DNA of 18,539 nt from an uncultured Lachnospiraceae bacterium (GCA_902782965.1 CACZPG010000212.1:1-18539), one strand, 5' to 3'. Counted from the stretch's first letter, positions 7,520 to 16,225 are shown. Notes: generated from the letters alone by a model not told the origin. Program-made: numbers and translations.

Positions 7520-8977
7520 ATGGATAATTTGAACAGTATAAATATTCCAACTTCAGAACCCGCACGTCAGCAGTATTTCATGGACAGGTGTCATGAATTT
7601 ATTGAGGATTTTATTAATAAGAACGGCAAGGCACCGACTTTCTATGTCTCTACCTTCGGATGTCAGATGAATGCGCGTGATTCTGAGAAACTGACCGGAA
7701 TTCTCGAAAGAATAGGTTATCAGGAAGCAGATAAAGAGGATAATGCGGATTTTGTTATCTTTAATACCTGTACTGTACGCGAGAATGCCAATCAGAAGCT
7801 TTATGGACACCTTGGTTCCCTCAAGAAGAGAAAGGAATCAGGGAAACTAATGCTTATAGGAATATGCGGGTGCATGATGCAGCAACCGGAAATTGTTGAT
7901 CATATAAGAGAGAAATATAGTTTTGTAGATATCGTATTCGGTACCTTTAATTTCTACAAACTTGCTGAGCTTCTGTATTCAAGACTCAGCGGCTCTGTTA
8001 AGCAGGTGATTGAAGTCCTGAATGCTCCTGAAATAAATGTAGAAAACCTTCCTGAACGGAAGAAGTATAACTTCAAATCAGGTGTCAATATTATGTATGG
8101 ATGCAATAATTTCTGTACCTACTGCATAGTCCCTTATGTAAGAGGTCGCGAAAGAAGCAGGACTCCTGAAGATATATTTGAAGAAGTGCAGAAGCTTGCC
8201 GGGGAAGGCTATGTAGAAATAATGCTGCTTGGCCAGAATGTTAATTCCTATGGTGTAAATTTCCTGGAAGATAGTGATATTATAAAGAATAATCCTGATT
8301 ACAGCTTCCCGGATCTGCTTGAAGATATCTGTAAGATTGATGGAATCAAAAGGGTAAGGTTCATGACTTCGCACCCAAAAGATCTTTCAGATAAACTTAT
8401 TGATGTAATAGCCCGTAATCCTAAGATTGCGAAGCATTTACATCTTCCGGTACAATCCGGTTCCACCAAAGTGCTTAAGGCAATGAACAGAAGATATACC
8501 AAGGAAGATTATCTGGCACTTGTAGATAGAATCAAGGCTAAACTTCCTGATATTTCTCTAACTACGGATATTATGGTCGGTTTTCCAGGTGAAACCGAAG
8601 AAGATCTTCAGGATACTATTGATGTAGTAAGAAAAGTAGGATATGACCAGGCATTTACATTTATATATTCTGTAAGAACCGGTACTCCTGCCGCAAAAAT
8701 GGAACAGCTGCCTGCAGAGGTTGTAAATGAAAGATTCAGTCGTCTGCTTGAAGTTGTAAGAGAGGTCTCAGCTGAGGCCAGTGCCAGATTTGAAGGTCAG
8801 ACAAAAGAAGTACTGGTGGAAAATGTAAATGATCATATGGAAGGTTATGTGACCGGAAGAATGGATAACAATATTCTTGTACATTTTCCTGGAGACAATT
8901 CATTAATCGGAACCTTCGTTAATGTTAAACTGGATAAAGCTCATGGTTTCTACTATACAGGAACCATGGTTGAATAA
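7520..8977 (+). CDS. miaB: tRNA-2-methylthio-N6-dimethylallyladenosine37 synthase (MiaB)
   Basis: MiaB is a radical-SAM methylthiotransferase that converts i6A37 to ms2i6A37 in tRNAs reading UNN codons. The N-terminal cluster domain has Cys48 (FGCQMN), Cys84 (NTCTVRENA) and Cys118 (GICGCMMQQ), which bind the auxiliary 4Fe-4S cluster. The radical-SAM motif YGCNNFCTYC supplies Cys195, Cys199 and Cys202, followed by VPYVRGRERSR. A TRAM RNA-binding domain occupies the last 65 residues or so. The NTCTVRENA and RGRERSR signatures favour MiaB over MtaB or RimO. At 485 residues it carries roughly 40 residues before the core, an N-terminal extension. The ATG has only a weak or distant Shine-Dalgarno sequence (GGAAA at 7501-7505); Met21 is a possible alternative start. 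Its substrate is made by MiaA, encoded about 5 kb downstream. Confidence 0.96.
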   Translation: MDNLNSINIPTSEPARQQYFMDRCHEFIEDFINKNGKAPTFYVSTFGCQMNARDSEKLTGILERIGYQEADKEDNADFVIFNTCTVRENANQKLYGHLGSLKKRKESGKLMLIGICGCMMQQPEIVDHIREKYSFVDIVFGTFNFYKLAELLYSRLSGSVKQVIEVLNAPEINVENLPERKKYNFKSGVNIMYGCNNFCTYCIVPYVRGRERSRTPEDIFEEVQKLAGEGYVEIMLLGQNVNSYGVNFLEDSDIIKNNPDYSFPDLLEDICKIDGIKRVRFMTSHPKDLSDKLIDVIARNPKIAKHLHLPVQSGSTKVLKAMNRRYTKEDYLALVDRIKAKLPDISLTTDIMVGFPGETEEDLQDTIDVVRKVGYDQAFTFIYSVRTGTPAAKMEQLPAEVVNERFSRLLEVVREVSAEASARFEGQTKEVLVENVNDHMEGYVTGRMDNNILVHFPGDNSLIGTFVNVKLDKAHGFYYTGTMVE

Positions 8978-9029
8978 AACTATTACACCTGCATCATTTT
9001 ATTGAATTATTCAGAGTAAGGACAAAACA

Positions 9030-11726
9030 ATGATAGATACTTCAAAACTATCTCCAATGATGAAACATTATCTTGAAACAAAGGACGCTTATCCTGACTG
9101 TGTCCTTTTTTATCGTCTCGGTGATTTCTATGAGATGTTTTTTGATGATGCTGTAAATATTTCAAAGGAACTGGAACTAACGCTTACCGGCAAAGATTGT
9201 GGCCTTGAGGAAAGGGCTCCAATGTGCGGTATTCCTTATCATGCTGCTGAAGTATATATTTCCCGCCTGATTGAGAAGGGGTATAAGGTTGCCGTATGTG
9301 AACAAGTTGAAGATCCTAAGCTTGCGAAAGGTCTTGTACAGCGTAAGGTTATTAGAGTTGTAACTCCCGGTACTAATATGGGAGATAATTCTTTAACAGA
9401 AGATAAGAATAATTTCATTATGTGTTTCTCAGCTCCTTCAGGGCATGGAGCATTAAATAACGGAAGATATGGAATAGCGGTTTCTGATATTTCCACGGGT
9501 GAATTCATGTGTACCAGTGTAACTGACATGAATAAAGTGATGGATGAAATTAATAAATTCCAGCCTAAAGAAATATTATTTAATGATAAGAATGATTGGG
9601 TTAACAATAATGAAATTATGTCAACCTTTTCGGAACTAACTGTTAAATTATCCATTACACGAAGTGTTATTGGTGACAGATATTATTCTTTTGAAAATGC
9701 CGTAAGTAATATTGAGAAACAGTTTAATGTCATTGGTGTAGAAGGACTTGGTCTTAAGGATATTCCCGAGACGTCCTGTGCAGTAGGTGCGCTTCTGACT
9801 TATTTATATGAAACTCAGATGAGTACATTATCTCAGATAAATCACCTTAATATATATTATTCTAATGACTATATGGTTATTGATACCGCTACAAGACGTA
9901 ATCTTGAATTGACCGAAACCATGCGTGATGGGGCGAAGAGAGGCTCCCTGCTATGGGTTCTGGACAAAACCAAAACTGCAATGGGAGCAAGACTTCTCAG
10001 AAACTATATTGAAACCCCGCTTATGGATATCGACAGGATCAATGCCCGTCTGGATGCTATTGATAGTCTTAATGTTAATGTTATTTCCAGAGATGAAATG
10101 AGAGAGTATCTTAATTCTATTTATGATCTGGAACGTCTTATGACCAGAATATCCATGCGTACGGCTAATCCGAGAGATATGCTGGCCTTCAAGACTTCTC
10201 TTGAGTATCTGCCTTATATTAAGAGGCTGATAGGAGAGATGAACGGCAGTATTTTCGCTAATATGTATGAAGAATTCGATACTCTGGAAGATATCCATGC
10301 TTTACTTGATGCTTCAATAGATGAAGATGCTCCTATTACTGTAAGAGAAGGTGGCATTTTCAAGACCGGATATAATGAACATATTGATAATTACAGAGAC
10401 AAAAAGCTTAATTCCAAGACTATTCTGAGCGAGCTTGAGAACAAAGAAAGAGAAGCTACCGGAATCAAGAATTTAAGAATCAAATTTAATCGTGTTTTTG
10501 GTTATTTCTTTGAGGTTACCAACTCCTTTAAAGATAAAGTTCCTGATTATTTCATAAGAAAACAGACTCTTACCAATGCAGAAAGATTCACTACTGATGA
10601 GCTGGCGACACTATCTTCAGAAATCTTAAGTGCCGAGGAGAATCTGTACGGTCTTGAATATGATGAATTTGTAAAACTACGTGACACTCTCAGTCTTGAA
10701 ACAGAAAGAGTCCAGAAAACTGCCGGCTTCATAGCTGTTACCGATGTTCTTGCATCTCTTTCGCTTGTTTCTATGAGAGAGAACTATGTCAGACCATCTC
10801 TGAATAATAATGGCTCTATTATTATCAGAAACGGTCGTCATCCTGTCATTGAGAAAATGCTCAGCTCCGGTGATTTCATTCCAAATGATACCAATCTTGA
10901 TAATCAGGCTAACAGAATAATGATAATTACCGGTCCTAATATGGCCGGAAAATCAACCTATATGAGACAGACTGCACTCATATGTCTTATGGCTCAGGTA
11001 GGGTCTTTTGTACCTGCAGATGAAGCTGATATAAGTATTTCTGACAGGATATTTACAAGAGTCGGAGCAAGTGACGACTTATCCCAGGGTCAATCCACCT
11101 TCATGGTCGAAATGAGTGAAGTAGCTAATATATTAAGAAATGCTACACGGGATTCACTGATTATTATGGATGAAATTGGCCGTGGTACATCTACCTTTGA
11201 TGGTCTTTCCATAGCCTGGGCTGTAGTTGAATATATCGCAGATAACGATCTGCTTGGTGCCAAGACTCTTTTTGCAACTCACTATCATGAGCTCACCACC
11301 CTTGAGGATAAATTATCTTCAGTAAATAATTATTCAATTGCAATCAAGCATGATGGAAACAATCTTGTATTCCTTCGAAAGATCATACCCGGAGGAGCAG
11401 ACCGTTCATATGGTATTGAAGTCGCAGAACTGGCTGGGGTTCCTTCTCTGGTTACAGACAGGGCTAAAGAAATTGCAGTCTATCTTTCCGAGGAAGATAT
11501 TACAGGACGTTCCAGAGATTTGGAAGTAGTTACAACACATAAGAATTCTGCTGACAAAGGTGGACGGTCTTCAGGCAGATCCGGCGATACTCCCGGACAG
11601 CTTTCGCTTTTTGCAAGTACTGAAGAAATGAATATTACTAATGAACTTAAGTCCATGGATCTGGACAATATGACACCTGTAAAAGCACTTCTTTATCTAC
11701 AGGAATTAAAACAACGACTAAAATAA
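9030..11726 (+). CDS. mutS: DNA mismatch repair protein MutS
   Basis: MutS recognises base mismatches and small loops and recruits MutL. The mismatch-binding domain at the N-terminus has the Phe-x-Glu wedge in GDFYEMF (Phe33, Glu35). The ATPase domain shows Walker A GPNMAGKST at 635-643, Walker B IIMDEIGRG with Asp714 and Glu715, and ATHYHELT. Near the C-terminus QLSLF (857-861) matches the beta-clamp binding motif of MutS proteins, and the chain ends in a helical dimerisation tail (PVKALLYLQELKQRL). At 898 residues it is some 40 longer than the B. subtilis protein, with extra length mostly in the Ser/Gly-rich linker before the clamp motif. AAGGA at 9018-9022 lies seven bases before the ATG. 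It is the classical repair MutS, not MutS2, because it lacks a Smr domain and keeps domain I. Confidence 0.98.
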   Translation: MIDTSKLSPMMKHYLETKDAYPDCVLFYRLGDFYEMFFDDAVNISKELELTLTGKDCGLEERAPMCGIPYHAAEVYISRLIEKGYKVAVCEQVEDPKLAKGLVQRKVIRVVTPGTNMGDNSLTEDKNNFIMCFSAPSGHGALNNGRYGIAVSDISTGEFMCTSVTDMNKVMDEINKFQPKEILFNDKNDWVNNNEIMSTFSELTVKLSITRSVIGDRYYSFENAVSNIEKQFNVIGVEGLGLKDIPETSCAVGALLTYLYETQMSTLSQINHLNIYYSNDYMVIDTATRRNLELTETMRDGAKRGSLLWVLDKTKTAMGARLLRNYIETPLMDIDRINARLDAIDSLNVNVISRDEMREYLNSIYDLERLMTRISMRTANPRDMLAFKTSLEYLPYIKRLIGEMNGSIFANMYEEFDTLEDIHALLDASIDEDAPITVREGGIFKTGYNEHIDNYRDKKLNSKTILSELENKEREATGIKNLRIKFNRVFGYFFEVTNSFKDKVPDYFIRKQTLTNAERFTTDELATLSSEILSAEENLYGLEYDEFVKLRDTLSLETERVQKTAGFIAVTDVLASLSLVSMRENYVRPSLNNNGSIIIRNGRHPVIEKMLSSGDFIPNDTNLDNQANRIMIITGPNMAGKSTYMRQTALICLMAQVGSFVPADEADISISDRIFTRVGASDDLSQGQSTFMVEMSEVANILRNATRDSLIIMDEIGRGTSTFDGLSIAWAVVEYIADNDLLGAKTLFATHYHELTTLEDKLSSVNNYSIAIKHDGNNLVFLRKIIPGGADRSYGIEVAELAGVPSLVTDRAKEIAVYLSEEDITGRSRDLEVVTTHKNSADKGGRSSGRSGDTPGQLSLFASTEEMNITNELKSMDLDNMTPVKALLYLQELKQRLK

Positions 11727-11741
11727 TAAAGGATTAATCTT

Positions 11742-13820
11742 ATGATTAGAATACTTGATCAACATACAATAGATAAGATAGCTGCCGGAGAGGTTATAGA
11801 ACGTCCGGCATCAGTTGTTAAGGAACTGGTTGAGAATTCTATTGACGCCGGTTCCACAAGGATAACAATTGAAATAACTGATGGTGGAACTTCTATGATC
11901 AGGGTTACTGATAATGGTTCCGGAATTGAAGCTGAGGATGTCAGAAAAGCCTATATGAGTCATGCCACCAGTAAACTTGATAATGTTGACGATCTTATGA
12001 ATATTGTATCACTTGGATTCAGAGGTGAAGCTCTTTCCACCATAGCAGCGGTTTCCGAGGTTGAGATGGTTACCAAGACTCATGCCTCTGTAACCGGATC
12101 AAAATACGTAATAAAAGGCGGAAAAGAAGAAGAACTGAAAGAAGTCGGAACTCCGGATGGTACAACTATTATATGCAGAAATCTTTTCTATAATACTCCG
12201 GCAAGAAAGAAATTCCTCAAGACTAATATGACAGAGGGTTCTTATATTAATGATCTTATTGTGCATATCGCGCTTTCCAATCCTGAGGTTGCGATCAGGC
12301 TTATTTCCAATGGTAAAACTATTGTAGATACACAGGGAGACGGAAGACTTAAAGAGACTATATATTCCTTATATGGAAAAGATATTACTAGAGGGCTTCT
12401 GGAAGCTGATTATGAAACAGAGGACATCAGAATTACCGGTTACATTGGCAAACCATTCCTGTCAAAAGGTAACAGAAGCTTTGAGAATTATTTTGTAAAC
12501 AAAAGATATATTAAGAGTCCTGTTGTAAACAGAGCTATTGAAGAAGCATATAAGACACATATAATGCAGCATAAATTTCCTTTCACGGCTCTTTTTATTG
12601 ATGTGCCCGCTTACATGGTTGATGTAAATGTACATCCCGCAAAAAGAGAGTTCAGATTTGATAATGAGAAAGCTTTGTTCAGCGCTGTATTTCATGCTGT
12701 AGAAGAGGCTCTTAAGACTAAGGACTTCATACCTGATGCAGGAGCCGACTATAGCTTTAAGCAAAACACTCCCGCATATACAGTAGCAGAAACACCGGTT
12801 GGATTAAGAAATATCAAAAAAGCAGATGAATTTAATGAATCTGCTAATATTTCAACCGAGTCAGTTTCCGATATATCTTCAGAGATGAGTAAACAACCTG
12901 TTAATTCTTCTGAAAATGCTAATTCAGCAGAAAAAATTTCAGCTAATGATAATTTAATAAATAATCCTTCTAATAATAATTCAATAAATAATATAATGAA
13001 TAATTCAACAAATTATTCAGAAATTAATTCAGCGAATAATAATTCCGCTAAAAATGTAATTTCGCCGAAGACAAATAATAAACCCGGTAATTCATTCTCT
13101 ATACTTGAAAGCCTTCTTCCAAAAGAATACAGAGAAAGAATTAATAAAAGTATAGCCGATAACGGCACCGGTATTCTTCCGAAAGGATCCTATAGACAGG
13201 AAGAACTCACAGATTCAGATTATCTTTCAGAGGCTGCCAGAGAGAAACACAGAGTTATCGGCCTTGCTTTTGATACCTACTGGATAACTGAATACGAGGA
13301 TTGTCTCTATCTTATGGATCAGCATGCGGCTCATGAGAAGGTGAATTACGAGACATTTCTAAAAGAATATAAGGAAAGAACAATTCTTTCTCAGAATATT
13401 TATCCGCCAGAGGTAATCAGTCTGTCTGCGAGAGAGAAGCAGGCGGTACTTGAACATACTGATTATCTTAAGACAAGCGGTTTTGAGGTGGAAGATTTCG
13501 GCTCTAATGATATTAAAATCAATGCAGTTCCTGCTAATCTGTTAGGTCTGGATTCAAGAGAGGTATTCATGGAGCTTGCTTCATATCTTGCAGATGAAAT
13601 TACCGGACTTACAGAAGATATATTTGTCAGGAAGCTTGCTACAATGGGATGTAAGGCAGCTGTAAAAGGAAATCAGAAGATAACTGTGCAGGAAGTAGAA
13701 GAACTTATGGACAGATTAATGAAACTTGATAATCCTTATACCTGTCCTCATGGAAGACCTACAATAATTAAAATGTCTAAAGCTGATATAGATAAGAAAT
13801 TTAAAAGGATAGTAGACTGA
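11742..13820 (+). CDS. mutL: DNA mismatch repair endonuclease MutL
   Basis: MutL couples mismatch recognition to strand incision. Residues 1 to about 330 are the GHKL ATPase, with ELVENSIDAG (Glu28, Asn32), DNGSGI, SLGFRGEAL and FYNTPARKKF. The C-terminal domain carries the complete endonuclease signature: DQHAAHEKVNYE at 526-537, which fits DQHA-x2-E-x4-E, a GCKAAVKG segment and CPHGRP at 668-673. It should therefore nick DNA itself, as in organisms without MutH. QNIYPP at 551-556 sits where B. subtilis has its clamp-binding QxxIxP motif, with Tyr replacing the aliphatic residue. The domains are joined by a long low-complexity linker (about 345-452), very rich in Asn. AAAGGA at 11728-11733 precedes the ATG by eight bases, and mutS ends 15 bases upstream, so the pair is cotranscribed. 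Confidence 0.98.
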   Translation: MIRILDQHTIDKIAAGEVIERPASVVKELVENSIDAGSTRITIEITDGGTSMIRVTDNGSGIEAEDVRKAYMSHATSKLDNVDDLMNIVSLGFRGEALSTIAAVSEVEMVTKTHASVTGSKYVIKGGKEEELKEVGTPDGTTIICRNLFYNTPARKKFLKTNMTEGSYINDLIVHIALSNPEVAIRLISNGKTIVDTQGDGRLKETIYSLYGKDITRGLLEADYETEDIRITGYIGKPFLSKGNRSFENYFVNKRYIKSPVVNRAIEEAYKTHIMQHKFPFTALFIDVPAYMVDVNVHPAKREFRFDNEKALFSAVFHAVEEALKTKDFIPDAGADYSFKQNTPAYTVAETPVGLRNIKKADEFNESANISTESVSDISSEMSKQPVNSSENANSAEKISANDNLINNPSNNNSINNIMNNSTNYSEINSANNNSAKNVISPKTNNKPGNSFSILESLLPKEYRERINKSIADNGTGILPKGSYRQEELTDSDYLSEAAREKHRVIGLAFDTYWITEYEDCLYLMDQHAAHEKVNYETFLKEYKERTILSQNIYPPEVISLSAREKQAVLEHTDYLKTSGFEVEDFGSNDIKINAVPANLLGLDSREVFMELASYLADEITGLTEDIFVRKLATMGCKAAVKGNQKITVQEVEELMDRLMKLDNPYTCPHGRPTIIKMSKADIDKKFKRIVD
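12903..13091 (+). other. Asn-rich low-complexity linker segment inside mutL
   Basis: Residues 388-450 of MutL hold 23 Asn among 63 residues, along with many Ser, Ile and Ala. At the DNA level the stretch is dominated by AAT and AAC codons with runs such as AATAATAATTC. It lies between the ATPase and endonuclease domains, where MutL linkers vary in length and sequence. The reading frame stays open, so the gene is intact. The base composition is clearly more AT-rich than the flanking domains. Confidence 0.85.
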
Positions 13821-13821
13821 T

Positions 13822-14850
13822 ATGACTGAAAATAAACTTCGTCCGCTGATAGTACTTACCGGACCGACAGCTGTTGGTAAGACTGAGCTATCCATTAACC
13901 TGGCAAAGAAATTAAATGGAGAAATAATATCTGCGGATTCTGCACAGGTATATAGAGGCATGGATATAGGAAGTGCCAAGATAACAGAAGAGGAGATGCA
14001 GGGTATTCCTCATCATCTAATTGATATACTTAATCCGGATGAAACCTTTGATGTTACGGTTTTCAAAAGGCTTGCAACTCAAAAGGTTGAAGAAATATAT
14101 GGAAGAGGTCATATCCCAATTGTGGTAGGCGGTACCGGATTCTATATTCAGGCTCTTCTATATGACATAGATTTTGATAACGAGAATTCTGAAACTATTA
14201 CAAAATCTCAAACAGTTAATTCTCAAATAACAGATTCTCAAACAATTGATTCACAGGAATCTGAAAGAACCTATCGTAAAGAACTGGAAGAATATGTCCA
14301 AAAAACCGGTGATATAGATAAATTATATGAACAATTAATTGAAATCGATCCGGTCTCTGCAGAAAAGATTCATAAGAATAATGTCCGCAAGGTAATTCGC
14401 GCACTTGAATATTATCATATACATAAGGAACCTATTTCTCTTCATAACGAAAGAGAACGGCAGAAGACTTCAGTATATGACAGCTTCTATTTTGTATTAA
14501 ATATGGATAGAAGTATTCTGTATGAAAGAATAAACAGAAGAGTTGAAATAATGAAAAACAGTGGTCTGATAGACGAAGTCAGAAAGCTTAAGGATGCCGG
14601 ATATGATAAAACACTTACATCAATGCAGGCAATAGGCTATAAAGAAATCTATGATGCTTTGGAAGGTGCGATTACATTTGACGAGGCTTTTGAACAGATA
14701 AAACTGAACACCAGACATTTTGCCAAGAGACAGCTTACCTGGTTCAGAAGAGAGAAAGAAACCATCTGGATAGATAAAGATGGCAAGTCAGAAGATGAAA
14801 TATTAACAGAAATAATCGGAGTGATAAATAATGGAAAACAGGAATCTTAA
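13822..14850 (+). CDS. miaA: tRNA dimethylallyltransferase (MiaA)
   Basis: MiaA transfers a dimethylallyl group from DMAPP to N6 of adenosine 37 in UNN-reading tRNAs, producing the i6A that MiaB then thiomethylates. Signatures are the P-loop GPTAVGKT at 14-21, ISADSAQVYRGMDIGSAK at about 36-53 with the catalytic Asp and the tRNA-contacting region, VGGTGFYIQALL near 102-113, and HFAKRQLTWFRRE near the C-terminus. At 342 residues it is longer than the roughly 310 typical of the family. The excess sits at 123-148, a short Ser-Gln repeat located just after the DIDF segment where the tRNA-binding insert domain begins. One base separates it from mutL, with AAAGGA at 13804-13809 inside mutL, and it overlaps the next gene by 20 bases. 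This points to tight translational coupling. Confidence 0.97.
   Translation: MTENKLRPLIVLTGPTAVGKTELSINLAKKLNGEIISADSAQVYRGMDIGSAKITEEEMQGIPHHLIDILNPDETFDVTVFKRLATQKVEEIYGRGHIPIVVGGTGFYIQALLYDIDFDNENSETITKSQTVNSQITDSQTIDSQESERTYRKELEEYVQKTGDIDKLYEQLIEIDPVSAEKIHKNNVRKVIRALEYYHIHKEPISLHNERERQKTSVYDSFYFVLNMDRSILYERINRRVEIMKNSGLIDEVRKLKDAGYDKTLTSMQAIGYKEIYDALEGAITFDEAFEQIKLNTRHFAKRQLTWFRREKETIWIDKDGKSEDEILTEIIGVINNGKQES
14188..14265 (+). repeat. Degenerate 15-bp tandem repeat within miaA
   Basis: Units of 15 bases begin at 14206 (TCTCAAACAGTTAAT), 14221 (TCTCAAATAACAGAT) and 14236 (TCTCAAACAATTGAT). A weaker copy starts at 14251, and an upstream relative starts at 14188 (TCTGAAACTATTACA), separated by one Lys codon. 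They encode SETIT-K-SQTVN-SQITD-SQTID-SQESE, residues 123-148 of MiaA. The 15-base period preserves the reading frame, which is what replication slippage under selection for an open frame would leave. Confidence 0.88.
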
Positions 14851-16135
14851 TTCTGAAAGTATAAAAGAATACTACGTTCAAAACGGTATAAACGAAAAAG
14901 TTTATGATTACGTTTCTCAAATTGAAGCCAATCTGATGCATCGCTTTATTAATATTGACCGGATTGCTGAGATAAATCAGATGAAGGTTCTGAAAGCAAT
15001 GCAGGATGCACGATTTGCAGAGGAGCATCTTAAAGGTACCACCGGCTATGGTTATAATGATTCAGGAAGAGAAGCCCTTGAAAAGGTATACGCAAATGTA
15101 TTTCATACGGAAGATGCTCTCGTAAGACAGCAGATAACCTGTGGAACTCATGCCCTTACAATTGCCCTTGCCGGAAACACACGTCCCGGAGATGAAATAC
15201 TCTCAGTTGCAGGTCCTGTATATGATACCTTACAGGGAGTAATTGGTGTCAGACCTGAAAAGGGAAGCCTGGCTGAATATGGTATTACATATGATGAAGT
15301 ATCTCTGCTTCCTGACGGTGGTTGGGATTATGAAGGAATACGAAATAAACTTAAAGCAAATACTCGCATTGTGGAGATTCAAAGATCTAAAGGATACGAT
15401 ACAAGACCTTCACTATCGGTCGAGGCTATCGGAGAGGTTATTAAATATATTAAGACTTTAAAACCTGATGTTCTTATAATGGTGGATAACTGTTATGGTG
15501 AATTTGTTGAAACCATAGAACCATCTGACGTAGGAGCTGATATGGTTGTAGGTTCACTTATCAAAAATCCCGGCGGTGGAATAGCACCTATCGGCGGATA
15601 TATATGTGGAACTAAAGAATGCATTGAAAATGCAGCTGTACGTCTTATCACTCCAGGCATAGGAAAGGAAGTTGGGGCTTCACTGGGAATAACAGCCCAA
15701 TTTGCACAGGGCCTGTTCCTTGCTCCTACAGTAACTGCTGCAGCACTTAAGGGTGCAATCCTTATTTCCAGTATTTATGAGAAACTTGGCTTTGAGACTA
15801 TACCTAAGGCTGATGAGGAAAGAAATGATATAATCGAATCTATTGTATTCGGAAAACCTGAATTAATACAGGCTTTCTGTGAAGGAATTCAGTACAGTGC
15901 TCCGGTAGACAGTTATGTGAAGCCTGTTCCATGGGCAATGCCAGGATATGATTCTGAAGTTATTATGGCAGCAGGTGCATTTGTATCAGGAGCATCCATT
16001 GAGCTTTCTGCAGACGCACCCATGAAAGAACCCTATGCAGTATATTTCCAGGGTGGTCTTACTTATCCTCATACAAAATACGCAGGAATGCTTACTCTTC
16101 AGAGAATGCTTGATGCAGGTCTTGTAAAAATATAA
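14831..16135 (+). CDS. PLP-dependent methionine gamma-lyase family protein (YnbB / 'aluminium resistance' type)
   Basis: This 434-residue protein belongs to the fold-type I PLP enzymes annotated as methionine gamma-lyase family or, historically, aluminium resistance protein; B. subtilis YnbB is a member. Visible features are GTTGYGYNDSGREALEKVYA near 68-88, the cofactor region RQQITCGTHALTIAL, VDNCYGEFVE with the ring-stacking Asp, and GSLIKNPGGGIAPIGGYI, in which Lys245 is the expected Schiff-base lysine. The physiological reaction is not established for most members, so C-S lyase activity is only family-level inference. Its start overlaps the 3' end of miaA by 20 bases, and GGAG at 14818-14821 supports the ATG at 14831. 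In B. subtilis ynbB also lies close downstream of miaA, but with hfq and hflX in between; neither is present here. Confidence 0.92.
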   Translation: MENRNLNSESIKEYYVQNGINEKVYDYVSQIEANLMHRFINIDRIAEINQMKVLKAMQDARFAEEHLKGTTGYGYNDSGREALEKVYANVFHTEDALVRQQITCGTHALTIALAGNTRPGDEILSVAGPVYDTLQGVIGVRPEKGSLAEYGITYDEVSLLPDGGWDYEGIRNKLKANTRIVEIQRSKGYDTRPSLSVEAIGEVIKYIKTLKPDVLIMVDNCYGEFVETIEPSDVGADMVVGSLIKNPGGGIAPIGGYICGTKECIENAAVRLITPGIGKEVGASLGITAQFAQGLFLAPTVTAAALKGAILISSIYEKLGFETIPKADEERNDIIESIVFGKPELIQAFCEGIQYSAPVDSYVKPVPWAMPGYDSEVIMAAGAFVSGASIELSADAPMKEPYAVYFQGGLTYPHTKYAGMLTLQRMLDAGLVKI

Positions 16136-16143
16136 TATGACGC

Positions 16144-16172
16144 TTTAATTATATTTCTAATTGTGTTAAAAT
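16144..16172 (+). promoter_or_regulatory. Likely promoter for radC-mreC-mreD-PBP2
   Basis: The 90-base gap before radC contains TGTTAAAAT at 16164-16172, an extended -10 element (TG, one base, TAAAAT). A weak -35-like TTTAAT lies at 16144-16149 with a 17-base spacer and matches three of six consensus positions. Transcription would start near 16179, leaving a leader of about 45-55 bases. This is the largest clear gap in the right half of the window, and the gene theme changes here from repair and tRNA modification to the wall-elongation genes. Confidence 0.42.
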
Positions 16173-16214
16173 AATCTTTTGTAAATATTTCCGCTATCCG
16201 AAGAGACTTGACAG

Positions 16215-16221
16215 AAGGAGG
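16215..16221 (+). promoter_or_regulatory. Strong Shine-Dalgarno sequence that decides the radC start
   Basis: AAGGAGG at 16215-16221 is the best ribosome-binding site in the window. It lies inside the longest open frame, which could start at TTG 16208, so that TTG cannot be the start served by this site. It can serve GTG 16226 (four bases away, short) or ATG 16235 (13 bases away, long). Confidence 0.75.
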
Positions 16222-16225
16222 ATGC

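Noticed and set aside
16128..16156. Perfect 9-bp inverted repeat (AAATATAAT / ATTATATTT) with an 11-base loop at the end of the PLP enzyme gene
   Set aside because: The stem is entirely A-T, overlaps the stop codon and is not followed by a T run, so it is not a credible intrinsic terminator.
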